The notes under the pieces: model-generated
The model's input: the letters and a program-made list of their open reading frames with translations, nothing else
What the model was told of the DNA's origin: nothing
The model's database searches: none
Position numbers and translations under genes: made by a program
Part shown: positions 27,118 through 34,770 of the stretch, one piece after another
Numbering within the stretch: the stretch's first letter is position 1
Layout: each line of letters begins with the position of its first letter
Assembly: GCA_016845445.1 (NCBI GenBank)
Contig: JAERSU010000036.1
Coordinates: 1-35,670, forward strand
Length of the DNA: 35,670 bases
Reading direction: 5' to 3'
Origin: Oceanospirillaceae bacterium
GTDB lineage: Bacteria > Pseudomonadota > Gammaproteobacteria > Pseudomonadales > Balneatricaceae

Positions 27118-28953
27118 ATGAAAAAAACAATTCTAAGTACTGTATTATTATGTATTTGTGGCTCCGTACAGGCAGCAGATATGTCTGCATGGTCTGATAA
27201 GACGGTTTGTCGACTAGTAGAGCAACAAGGTAAGCAAGAGTTTATTGATGAAGCTGTTAGCCGTGGTTTGAGGTGTGTACAAGGGGAAAACATGCAAGCA
27301 AACACAAGCAAGAGCGCCTCTAAGCAAGATGCTTTTTCCGTACCAAAAAGAGAAATACCAAACACTCACTTCAAGCCACACCAAGATATTGCGAACTTAT
27401 ACAAAGGGTATGACCGTTACTTAAACAAAGATTTTGATTTTCCATCTTTGAGGCTATCTAAAAATGACTTCATTACAGGCACATTTATCGGGGATAACAA
27501 AACTGATGCCAAAGGGTACTATATTAAAACAATGGTCCAATACGCTGATTTTGGAGATTTAAATGGTGATAATGAAAATGACATGGTAATGGGCGGCTGG
27601 CGTGCAAATGATAAAAACAGCCCTGCAAGGTTACATTACTTATATTTCAAATATGGTATTCCAAATTCTACAAGCCATACAGAGGTAGAAGGTACAGCTG
27701 CTCCATGGGTGAGGGATTTTGACGCCGATGGCAAAGCAGAGGTATTAACTGTAGGTTTTTATGATTTTCCAGTAAGACCAGCTAAATCTTATTATTTCCC
27801 CAATGGCATCGACTCAAAAGCTTCAATAGGCCCGAAAATAGATAGTCACGAAAGTCACGTAAGTGATTTTGATGGAGATGGTGATTTAGATGTATTAGCT
27901 ATTACATATGGCGGAGTGAAAAATGAGCTTTCTTTGTATAGAAATACTGGAGGTAAGTTCAATCATGAATACTTAAAAATTGTTGGCGATCCATGGATGG
28001 GTGGCAGCTCCATAGTGTTTGATGACTTTGACGGTGATGGTTCAGTAGAAATTTTAATTGGAGATGCGGCATATCCAAAGTTTGATGATGAGATCTGGTA
28101 TTACGACCTTAAATTTTTAGACAATCATTCTATTAAATTAATCCCAAAACAAAAGTTAACTGGGTACTTTTCAGACCGCAAATATCGAAAACTACTAACC
28201 GAATTTTCATCATCAAAGAACCCAAGGGATCATGACAAAAAAAGATCGCATGATATATTTTTAGGGTCCTCGGATGTTGATAATGATGGTGATAAAGACA
28301 TTATTCTGGGTACTGTGTTATGGAATAACACGTCACCATTTGGCGCATTACAAATTTTTATAAATGACGGGAGTGGTAAATTTACAGATGAAACTAACAC
28401 CAGAATATTAAATTACCGATTGTCTGGCGATTCGGCGCATTCAATATTCTTAGAAGATGTTAATGGTGATGGCGCAGTTGATATTATCATGACCGATAGG
28501 AACCAGTGGGTTAGCTGGGTTGGAGTGCCACTAGATAGCTCACTAGGATATGATTTAGACAAGGTTACATCCGGAAACCGACTCTTGATAAATGATGGCA
28601 CTGGACATTTTGTTAGTACGCATGAAAATTATTTTGCTGATTTTACAGTTTTAAGGGGCTGGTCAAACAGTTGGTTTCCAGTAGTCAATGCTGATAGAAC
28701 AATTACTTTTGTATCTCTATTTAGAACCAATGATGGCCAAAACGACTTGTGGCAATATGCCAAGTTAAAGAAACCTCTTTCCACAGGCCCAAAATTTAAA
28801 AATCCAGCAGATAGAGGAGTTCCAGAGTTCAATGAATTTTATGTACTAAGACATAATACAGAAGCTCGGAGCGCTGTGTTGAGCGGAGATTATGATTCAG
28901 CCCTCGATTGGTATCTGGCCACAAAGGCCGAAATAAAAATTAACGCCAAATAA
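27118..28953 (+). CDS. Secreted FG-GAP/VCBS repeat protein
   Basis: A 611-residue exported protein. Residues 1-19 are a Sec signal peptide (MKKTILSTVLLCICGSVQA). Residues 22-54 form a small domain with two cysteines (WSDKTVC ... EAVSRGLRC) of a kind I recall at the N-terminus of other secreted marine proteins. From about 145 to 460 there are at least six calcium-binding-type FG-GAP motifs: DLNGDNEND, DFDADGKAE, DFDGDGDLD, DFDGDGSVE, DVDNDGDKD and DVNGDGAVD, which should build a beta propeller. No catalytic domain is visible. The gene is markedly AT-rich compared with the core genes, suggesting transfer. It has its own promoter region and a following hairpin. The role may be surface adhesion or polymer binding. 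Confidence 0.88.
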   Translation: MKKTILSTVLLCICGSVQAADMSAWSDKTVCRLVEQQGKQEFIDEAVSRGLRCVQGENMQANTSKSASKQDAFSVPKREIPNTHFKPHQDIANLYKGYDRYLNKDFDFPSLRLSKNDFITGTFIGDNKTDAKGYYIKTMVQYADFGDLNGDNENDMVMGGWRANDKNSPARLHYLYFKYGIPNSTSHTEVEGTAAPWVRDFDADGKAEVLTVGFYDFPVRPAKSYYFPNGIDSKASIGPKIDSHESHVSDFDGDGDLDVLAITYGGVKNELSLYRNTGGKFNHEYLKIVGDPWMGGSSIVFDDFDGDGSVEILIGDAAYPKFDDEIWYYDLKFLDNHSIKLIPKQKLTGYFSDRKYRKLLTEFSSSKNPRDHDKKRSHDIFLGSSDVDNDGDKDIILGTVLWNNTSPFGALQIFINDGSGKFTDETNTRILNYRLSGDSAHSIFLEDVNGDGAVDIIMTDRNQWVSWVGVPLDSSLGYDLDKVTSGNRLLINDGTGHFVSTHENYFADFTVLRGWSNSWFPVVNADRTITFVSLFRTNDGQNDLWQYAKLKKPLSTGPKFKNPADRGVPEFNEFYVLRHNTEARSAVLSGDYDSALDWYLATKAEIKINAK

Positions 28954-28964
28954 TTCTCAATGCT

Positions 28965-29000
28965 AATGCCGTAGAGCTAACTAAATAACTCTACGGCATT
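28965..29000. terminator. Hairpin after the FG-GAP gene
   Basis: AATGCCGTAGAG and CTCTACGGCATT form a perfect 12-bp stem around 12 bases, starting 12 bases after the stop codon. No long T-run follows on either strand. It may serve both this gene and the convergent gene at 29055-30395. Confidence 0.6.
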
Positions 29001-29054
29001 TCACATCCTATCATCAACGTATCGATGCGTGTATACGATAGTAAAATAACCCAA

Positions 29055-30395
29055 TCAATCTTTGTTCAAATTAATCTGTCGCCGCAACCCCAAGCCAATA
29101 AACAACGCTAGCAATAACACAGCAAACAAACCTAAACTGGTGGATAGCACACCATTACTTAATACCTTTGCAACGCCTGCTGCAATGCTTGCGCTAGCTA
29201 GAATATCGTGCCAGGCCTGCTCCAGCACGGGGCTAAATACGGCCAACATCACCCCCACAAATGCCAACAGGCCGCCAATAAAGTTAAAGTTACGATCTTC
29301 CTGTCTCTTTTTGGCTTCCGCAGCCTCGGCCCGTTCTTCTTTTTCTCGCAAGGCCCTTTGCTCTGTTTTTTCTCGCGCTTGTTGGATACCTCTATTGGAG
29401 AGTACCGTCACTATTTCACTGAGGAACTTCAGTTGATTGGTTTGTTCTTCGTGCAACTGATTAATGGGATAGCGTTCGGTTAACTGTTGATACACAAAGT
29501 AAAGCTCTTTGGTGTCTCGATCGACCGGATTAAAGGAAAAATAGCGCGCGTTAAACTGCGCCACCTGCGATATAAAATCAAGCTGTTTGCTAGTTTCATC
29601 AATATAGTTGTGGGAATCTATTACGGTACCTATTTCATTTAACCTTTTGAAATGATCCGCCACTTCATCATTAAATTTATTAATCTGTTGATTGTAGGCA
29701 CTGGCTAAACAATGCACTAGGCATAGCCTTTTAATCCTGGTTTCATCCGTTTGCTTACTGTTTAACCACTGATCATCCAATCGAATAGTGAGGTTTTTGC
29801 CAAACCCAAGGTACTTGTTATTTTTATCTAGATTACCAAGCTGCTTGGCCTCATCACTATATTGTTCAATAAACTCTATCTCAGCTAGATGCTTGTCCTG
29901 TTTGCTCGCATCTTGTGGAGCCTGGTTGCTAGCCTCCTTACCGATTTCCATAAACTTGTCAGTGTTTGCTAACAACACCTTATGCTGGCACACAGCACTA
30001 TTAAGAAATAGATTAGCCCCCTTCACAAATGGCGCTAACAAGGGGCACGGATTTTTGATAAAGGGCTTAAAATGCTCAACATTGGTAAACCAGCGCGGGT
30101 CGGTATCCGCAAGATCGAGCAATAGCATGCACATGTCCACCGCGTTACACTCGTCTTCACGAAAAAAACGCAACCAACATACGTGACCAGTAAGGGTTAA
30201 TTCGGTTAAGCCAATGGTTTTGGGGAAGGCAATATTAAAGCTTGTTGCTTGGCTTATTTCGGCTAATGACCTTCTCACCACATCGTTTAAAAAGTAGTAG
30301 GTATCTGCTGCCTGAAAGTCCTTTTTGGTATCTTCAATTCGCAAGCTACCCGCACTAGCTTCAACAGGTGAACTCAACATAAAACCAATATGCAT
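29055..30395 (-). CDS. Coiled-coil protein with two C-terminal membrane helices, partner of nuclease-like gene
   Basis: A 446-residue protein I cannot assign to a family. Residues 1-340 look soluble and largely helical, with several cysteines (HVCWLRFF, DECNAVDMCML, LVHCLASAYNQQ). A strongly charged coiled coil follows (about 340-375, AREKTEQRALREKEERAEAA then EAKKRQEDR), then a membrane helix (FIGGLLAFVGVMLAVFSPVL), a loop, and a second helix (LGLFAVLLLALFIGLGLRR). It starts 17 bases after the end of the nuclease-like gene, with AGGAG eleven bases upstream, so the two form an operon. Soluble sensor-like part plus paired terminal helices is an arrangement seen in membrane effectors of defence systems; this is inference. 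Confidence 0.78.
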   Translation of the reverse strand: MHIGFMLSSPVEASAGSLRIEDTKKDFQAADTYYFLNDVVRRSLAEISQATSFNIAFPKTIGLTELTLTGHVCWLRFFREDECNAVDMCMLLLDLADTDPRWFTNVEHFKPFIKNPCPLLAPFVKGANLFLNSAVCQHKVLLANTDKFMEIGKEASNQAPQDASKQDKHLAEIEFIEQYSDEAKQLGNLDKNNKYLGFGKNLTIRLDDQWLNSKQTDETRIKRLCLVHCLASAYNQQINKFNDEVADHFKRLNEIGTVIDSHNYIDETSKQLDFISQVAQFNARYFSFNPVDRDTKELYFVYQQLTERYPINQLHEEQTNQLKFLSEIVTVLSNRGIQQAREKTEQRALREKEERAEAAEAKKRQEDRNFNFIGGLLAFVGVMLAVFSPVLEQAWHDILASASIAAGVAKVLSNGVLSTSLGLFAVLLLALFIGLGLRRQINLNKD

Positions 30396-30412
30396 GCTCT
30401 ACATAACTCCTG

Positions 30413-30937
30413 TTACTTAGCCAGAGTGTGAGTAAATAATTTAGCTAAATCAGCCGCTGTCTGAATATGTTCAAACTCATCACGCGGCACTACTAAGAAA
30501 GAATCCTTGGTTGATTCATTAATACGCTTGCTGCCTACTTCCAGTGCTTTAATGGCGTTAATCCAATACCAGGAGTTGGGCGATTCATAGTAGGCATACC
30601 AAATGGGCAAACGAAACAGTCGTTCAAAACTCAGCCCCTTGGTCAGTTCTTTATCTACATTAATGGTGTAGGCGTTGTTAGAGAGTTTGTGATTTTTTGC
30701 ATCGACAGCGATCATGCCGATACCTTCTATCAATAACAGAAAATCCGGCCTTTTCGCTGACTTTTTAAGCGCCTTAGAAAAGGTATCCTGACTTTGGTTT
30801 AATGCGATATAGAGCAAATTCTGCTCTTTAAACCAGTTATTCAATGCGCTCTCGCCAATCTCGCCTTTGCTCACTATACAGTCAACGGCTTGTACTAAAT
30901 CCATCTTATCATTCCCAATGCCCGGCCTTGTTGTCAT
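30413..30937 (-). CDS. PD-(D/E)XK nuclease-like protein
   Basis: A 174-residue protein with the sequence marks of a restriction-like nuclease fold: a first helix with GEIGESALNNWF (Glu26, Glu29), then RPDFLLLIEGIGMIAVDAKNH, quoted in parts as RPDFLLLIEG and MIAVDAKNH, giving Asp65 and the pair Asp79/Lys81. The spacing PD-x13-DxK fits the PD-(D/E)XK superfamily. A later helix KGLSFERLFRLPIWYAYY is also usual for these folds. The start may be 30937 or the ATG at 30904 (residue 12), which has GGGA nearby. It is the first gene of a two-gene operon with the membrane protein at 29055-30395. Whether it cuts DNA or RNA, or only has the fold, cannot be told here. Confidence 0.75.
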   Translation of the reverse strand: MTTRPGIGNDKMDLVQAVDCIVSKGEIGESALNNWFKEQNLLYIALNQSQDTFSKALKKSAKRPDFLLLIEGIGMIAVDAKNHKLSNNAYTINVDKELTKGLSFERLFRLPIWYAYYESPNSWYWINAIKALEVGSKRINESTKDSFLVVPRDEFEHIQTAADLAKLFTHTLAK

Positions 30938-31042
30938 TCTTTGTGGGCAAACACCGACTTATACTATCAGCAACCTAGGCAGTTAATTAATTCAACCAAA
31001 GCATGACAAACTTCATATACTTCTCTAAACCATTGTCATTGT

Positions 31043-31056
31043 GGTTATTAATGACC
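31043..31056. promoter_or_regulatory. Palindromic site between nuclease-like gene and LuxR-type regulator
   Basis: GGTTATTAATGACC is a 14-base palindrome with one mismatched pair, in the 165-base divergent region and 46 bases before the regulator's ATG. It is a candidate operator for the regulator or another protein; the assignment is weak. Confidence 0.3.
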
Positions 31057-31102
31057 AACTCCCCTAATATAGTAGCTACCAAAAGACAACATCTATTTAG
31101 AC

Positions 31103-31612
31103 ATGCAAACCTATAATCCCGCAATGCTTCGTGCCCTCTATGCCAGCCTGGTCATTGCTTGTGTGTCTGAGTTGTTCTTCATATTGGATGTGATTGATGA
31201 TACTTTTGAGCTAAATCTACCCATTGTGAATTTAATCAATCACACTCTGATGGAAGCTTTAGCGACCCTTGGATTGGGCGTTGCCATCGTTGTAATCGTT
31301 AACAATATCCGCTCCCTATTAAAGCACCAGCAGGCCATAGAAAAATCTGTACAAGTTGCCTCAGGCCATTTGCACGAAGTTATGCAAGCGTATTTCACCA
31401 AGTGGAAACTTACTGCTTCAGAAAAAGAGGTGGCTATCTTGCTCTTTAAAGGCCTATCGGCCCAAGAGATCGCTGATTTAAGGAGCACCAAGATTGGCAC
31501 TGTGAAGAACCAATCAAGCGCTATTTACCAGAAAGCAGAGGTAAAAAACCGCAGCGAATTGTTTTCTTTGTTTGTCGAAGAATTACTTAGTGACTCAACT
31601 GCGCAGCAATAG
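31103..31612 (+). CDS. Membrane-anchored LuxR-type transcriptional regulator
   Basis: A 169-residue protein with two membrane helices (about 9-29 and 46-68), a short linker helix (SLLKHQQAIEKSVQVASGHL) and a C-terminal LuxR/GerE-type helix-turn-helix at about 104-165: LTASEKEVAILLFKGLSAQE, IADLRSTKIGTVKNQSSAIY and KAEVKNRSELFSLF. The LuxR DNA-binding consensus (LTxxExEV, GLSxxEIA, GTVKN...IYxKxxVxNRxEL) is kept. It has no receiver or ligand domain, so membrane state or a partner must be the signal. Its 3' end overlaps by 26 bases the end of the convergent HPr-kinase-like gene, which suggests a functional link or mutual transcriptional interference. Confidence 0.88.
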   Translation: MQTYNPAMLRALYASLVIACVSELFFILDVIDDTFELNLPIVNLINHTLMEALATLGLGVAIVVIVNNIRSLLKHQQAIEKSVQVASGHLHEVMQAYFTKWKLTASEKEVAILLFKGLSAQEIADLRSTKIGTVKNQSSAIYQKAEVKNRSELFSLFVEELLSDSTAQQ

Positions 31613-32357
31613 TATTTTCTCTATCGCAGGCTGTAGGAATAGGTACGATGCGCTGTTCAATCATGGCTAGCCATTGCGTTTGCGGAAGGCTATGGGCTTG
31701 ATAATTCTCCAATAACAGCACCTGATCAACATGCAGGGCTTTACCGGCCGCATAAATCGGCATGGCTTTAGGGCCTAAATAAGCCAAAGAGTGCCCAGCC
31801 AAGATATTCTCAGCACCTATACCGGCCACAATAGCCTCATCAATAGGGCGGCGCAGACGTAGTGGAAACCCTAAACCCAGCAAATTCCCTGACTCATCTA
31901 TTAATAACAAGTCATCACTAACTAGGCTGCCATGGTGTTGACACTGGGTGGCTAAATAGGTTGATTTACCGGCTTTATGCCCACCCAACAACAAAATATT
32001 TTGCTGTTGCTCACTTGCTTCATGGTTAATCATGGCACCAGCATGGATTAACAATAAATCAGGACGTTGGTGGCACACTAGATAAGCAATAGCGATTAAT
32101 AGCTCATTAACACTAGATACCAGGTCTTTATGAGAGGCAGAAAAAGACACAGCAGGGGCGTCGACATGCACTTTACTGTCACATGTGATGCGCACATCAA
32201 AATGCCCCCCTGCTGCGCTAGTAGGCCGCAATTCCCAGCCACTTAGTACCCCACTCAACAATTGAGCCATAGGAGCTTCGGCGTAACATTGCAGGCTAAC
32301 TCCTAAGGGTTGGCAGTGGAGGCAAAACTTAGATGGAAAATTGCTAGTTTCAGGCAT
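31587..32357 (-). CDS. HPr-kinase-like P-loop protein
   Basis: A 256-residue protein related to the HprK-type kinases that accompany peptide and secreted-protein gene clusters. The second half carries HAGAM (105-109), the P-loop GGHKAGKST (125-133), SDDLLLID (147-154) and RLRRPIDEAI, in the order seen in HprK-related proteins. The N-terminal 100 residues are a separate domain with three cysteines. Bacterial relatives phosphorylate serine, for example on HPr or on a lasso peptide precursor. It starts three bases after the lipoprotein gene, so translation is coupled, and the operon also encodes a serine-rich exported protein. Whether that is the substrate is speculation. Confidence 0.8.
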   Translation of the reverse strand: MPETSNFPSKFCLHCQPLGVSLQCYAEAPMAQLLSGVLSGWELRPTSAAGGHFDVRITCDSKVHVDAPAVSFSASHKDLVSSVNELLIAIAYLVCHQRPDLLLIHAGAMINHEASEQQQNILLLGGHKAGKSTYLATQCQHHGSLVSDDLLLIDESGNLLGLGFPLRLRRPIDEAIVAGIGAENILAGHSLAYLGPKAMPIYAAGKALHVDQVLLLENYQAHSLPQTQWLAMIEQRIVPIPTACDRENTIAAQLSH

Positions 32358-32360
32358 AAC

Positions 32361-32639
32361 TTAGCGCCAGGCACCACCTTTAGCTTTGCAGAAGCTTTCC
32401 ACCAGATAGCGATCGCCTGACTCAATTGACACCACCCGACACAATCGAGTGCTACTGGCTGAGGTTGACTGAATAGTGAAGCCCTCACCTGTTTCAGCAA
32501 TCACCCCTTGATAGCCATCTGCTTGGGAATTTAATGCGGCAAGCAAACTGGCCCTGGCATCCACATCAGTGCGCGCATTGCCCGTTGTACAACCTGTAAT
32601 TAGCAATCCAAAAAGCAAAATAAGCAATAATTTTCGCAT
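32361..32639 (-). CDS. Small lipoprotein of unknown function
   Basis: A 92-residue protein with a lipoprotein signal peptide (MRKLLLILLFGLLITGC), acylated cysteine at residue 17, no Asp at +2, so outer membrane sorting would be expected. The mature part has two further cysteines (RLCRVVSIE, ESFCKAKGG) that could form a disulfide. GGAG lies eight bases before the ATG, and the ATG overlaps the stop of the upstream serine-rich gene as TAATG, showing translational coupling. No family recognised. Confidence 0.82.
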   Translation of the reverse strand: MRKLLLILLFGLLITGCTTGNARTDVDARASLLAALNSQADGYQGVIAETGEGFTIQSTSASSTRLCRVVSIESGDRYLVESFCKAKGGAWR

Positions 32640-33172
32640 TATAAAAACTCCGCTAATAAAGATTGTAAATTAGCCGCTGACACGGTTTGCAAGCCATCAC
32701 TGTTTAGTTGGGCTTGAATACGCGCTAACAAGGCTTCTTGTTGTTCACGACTTAACGCACTGGCGCCCTGTAAATAGTCATCTGGCCCACTCGGGCGAGA
32801 CGCTGTCGATGGCACGGACACAGCGGAAGGTCTAGATGGTGCCGAGGCAACAGATGCGCGGGAGGCAGTGGAAGGCGATGATGCCGATCTGCTACTGGAA
32901 TTGGAAGCGCTGCTAGCCGAACTTGGTGAACTTAGCGAACTTGACGGAGCCGACGGTACTGAAGGTGACGACGACCTGCTATTGGAACTCGACGCACTAC
33001 TTGATGATCTTGATGGCGCTGACGGCGCACTCGGCTTTGATGGTGCACTCGGCACTGATGGTGCACTTGGGACAGATACGCCTGAAGCACGTACAACGCC
33101 AGAAAACGTCATAGCCGTTAACATCATACCATTGGCAAGGGCAATGGATTTTAATACTTGTCTGCGTTGCAT
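32639..33172 (-). CDS. Tat-signal, Ser/Pro/Ala-rich low-complexity exported protein
   Basis: A 177-residue protein. It begins MQRRQVLKSIALANG with a twin-arginine motif (RRQVLK, close to the consensus RRxFLK), a hydrophobic stretch and a likely cleavage near VVRA-SG. Residues about 32-130 are low complexity, built of PSAPS, PSKPS, SSSSAS and similar units. The C-terminal 50 residues look folded and helical (LSREQQEALLARIQAQL, TVSAANLQSLLAEFL). AGGAGG precedes the ATG. It is first in the operon with the lipoprotein and the HPr-kinase-like gene. Function unknown; a serine-rich surface protein or a substrate for modification are options. The antisense reading frame over it is an artefact of the repeated codons. 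Confidence 0.8.
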   Translation of the reverse strand: MQRRQVLKSIALANGMMLTAMTFSGVVRASGVSVPSAPSVPSAPSKPSAPSAPSRSSSSASSSNSRSSSPSVPSAPSSSLSSPSSASSASNSSSRSASSPSTASRASVASAPSRPSAVSVPSTASRPSGPDDYLQGASALSREQQEALLARIQAQLNSDGLQTVSAANLQSLLAEFL

Positions 33173-33186
33173 AACAACCCTCCTAT

Positions 33187-33216
33187 AACTACACCCTCAA
33201 GAACTACACCCTCAAG
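33187..33216. repeat. Two tandem 15-base repeats in the operon leader
   Basis: AACTACACCCTCAAG occurs twice head to tail (33187-33201, 33202-33216), ending 15 bases upstream of the start codon of the serine-rich gene on its leader side. It may be a small duplication or a doubled regulator or RNA-binding site. Confidence 0.7.
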
Positions 33217-33246
33217 TTATAATCACAGTATTAAAATTACCATAGA

Positions 33247-33300
33247 CCTAAGTCATATAACGCTAGATTTTCATAATCCTTAGTCACATATAGCTATATT
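33247..33300 (-). promoter_or_regulatory. Paired 23-base imperfect direct repeats upstream of the serine-rich gene operon
   Basis: The segments 33247-33269 and 33278-33300 agree at 18 of 23 positions, both reading CCTwAGTCAyATA on the plus strand and ending TAkATT. Their 31-base period is about three helical turns, so a dimer bound to each would lie on one face of the DNA. They sit between the MATE gene and the operon and are candidate operators. Confidence 0.5.
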
Positions 33301-33305
33301 AAACC

Positions 33306-34661
33306 TCACGATCGACTAACTAGGGCCGCAGGTCGATAGTTTTTTAACATAACCAATGCCACACACAGAGTAACGACTTCGGCCACTGGCAGTGCATAAA
33401 AGATGCCACCAAGTCCGAACAAGGTAAAAAATGTCAGGATAAACACCACTGGCAATGCCAAGGAACGCAACACTGCTAAGGTCGCTGATAAACCTGGTTT
33501 CTGCATACCGGTGAAATAACCTGAAATAATCAGATTGGCACCATTGAACAAGAACACAGGCCAAATAATCGTCGCGATAGATACCGCCAGAGCAATGGTT
33601 TCGACATCTTCGCCGTCAGCAAACACGCCAACCAAAACATCCGCTTTAAACCAAATTAACAAGGCAAACATCACCCCAATAACCAAGCAGGTCATCACCC
33701 CATAGTGTAACAACAAGGCGATGCGATCGGCCTTTTGGGCACCTAGGTTTACGGAAAACAAGGCGCCTAAACCCTCGGCAATACCATAAAACACCATCAA
33801 GCCCACCATCAACAAATAGTTAACGATGGCAAAGGAGGCCACGCCTATGCTGCCTACCTGAGTCATTAACACCCAATTAAAAATCAGCATAACTAGGCCA
33901 GCAGAGGCCTCGTTAAGAAATTCAGAAGAGCCATTAAGCGCCGCCCGATACACCAACAACCAGGAATCCTGGCCCAAAGAAAAGCGCAGGTGGCTACCCT
34001 TTATAACAAAGGCATACAAGGCAATGAGCGCACCCACCATATAGGAAATGCCCGTCGCCCAGGCTGCGCCTGCCAGACCCATATCGGCATACACTACCAG
34101 CCATATATCCAACACTATATTAACCACTGTGATGGACACCATAGCGGCTAGGGAGTAGCCAGGCTGACCATCTATACGCAAAAATTGCATCAATAGAATA
34201 GCCAAACCTAAAAATGGAAAGGACCAGGCGAGTGCCCAAAGATACAGAGCACTAAGGGGCACCAGGTCCCCTTGTGCACCCATGGCCTGCACCATCAATT
34301 CGGGTGCCAGTAAAGCCACTAGGGTCAACACCGAGATCATCGCCAGCATCACCACCGAGGTTTTACCTAACACTCCCGAAGCGGCATCGGCATTGGCTTC
34401 ACCCAGCATCTTGCCGGCCATCACCGCGGCACCCACCGACAGCATAATGGTGAGTCCAATCAATAGGGAAAACAGCGGCATGACAATGGTTACCGCCGCT
34501 AAGGCTTCTGCGCCAACAAAGTTGCCAACAATTAGGCCATCCACAATAGCGGCAGAAGAGATGGCCAACATGCCCAATACTGAAGGCACAGAGAAGCGTA
34601 CAAATTGCCCCCACACGGGCGCATTAATCATCTTGTCATCGGTAGCAGTATGCGTCGACAT
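33306..34661 (-). CDS. MATE family multidrug/toxin efflux protein
   Basis: A 12-helix membrane antiporter of the MATE family, 451 residues from the ATG at 34661. The N-lobe starts FVRFSVPSVLGMLAISSAAI and contains VDGLIVGNFVGAEALAAVTI; the C-lobe repeats the pattern from about residue 235. The PAxxDG-type segment and the absence of long loops resemble the MepA/DinF-type branch more than NorM. Substrate is unknown. An in-frame GTG at 34679 would add six residues. The serine-rich gene operon lies downstream on the same strand, 133 bases away with its own regulatory repeats. Confidence 0.92.
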   Translation of the reverse strand: MSTHTATDDKMINAPVWGQFVRFSVPSVLGMLAISSAAIVDGLIVGNFVGAEALAAVTIVMPLFSLLIGLTIMLSVGAAVMAGKMLGEANADAASGVLGKTSVVMLAMISVLTLVALLAPELMVQAMGAQGDLVPLSALYLWALAWSFPFLGLAILLMQFLRIDGQPGYSLAAMVSITVVNIVLDIWLVVYADMGLAGAAWATGISYMVGALIALYAFVIKGSHLRFSLGQDSWLLVYRAALNGSSEFLNEASAGLVMLIFNWVLMTQVGSIGVASFAIVNYLLMVGLMVFYGIAEGLGALFSVNLGAQKADRIALLLHYGVMTCLVIGVMFALLIWFKADVLVGVFADGEDVETIALAVSIATIIWPVFLFNGANLIISGYFTGMQKPGLSATLAVLRSLALPVVFILTFFTLFGLGGIFYALPVAEVVTLCVALVMLKNYRPAALVSRS

Positions 34662-34770
34662 GGCTATGTATCCATCCACATTTCATTTCTAGGGGTGCAT
34701 TATAGGCGGCACTATTTTAACGTCAAAACTGACTCTACCTAGCCAGCTAGTCATGATTGCATTAGCAGTT

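Noticed and set aside
32868..33188. Acidic, leucine-rich frame opposite the serine-rich gene
   Set aside because: It is the mirror of the low-complexity Ser/Pro/Ala codons; the minus-strand gene has a signal peptide, a strong ribosome binding site and operon coupling.
33247..33300. Direct repeats as a CRISPR array
   Set aside because: Only two imperfect copies with an eight-base spacer and no cas genes.
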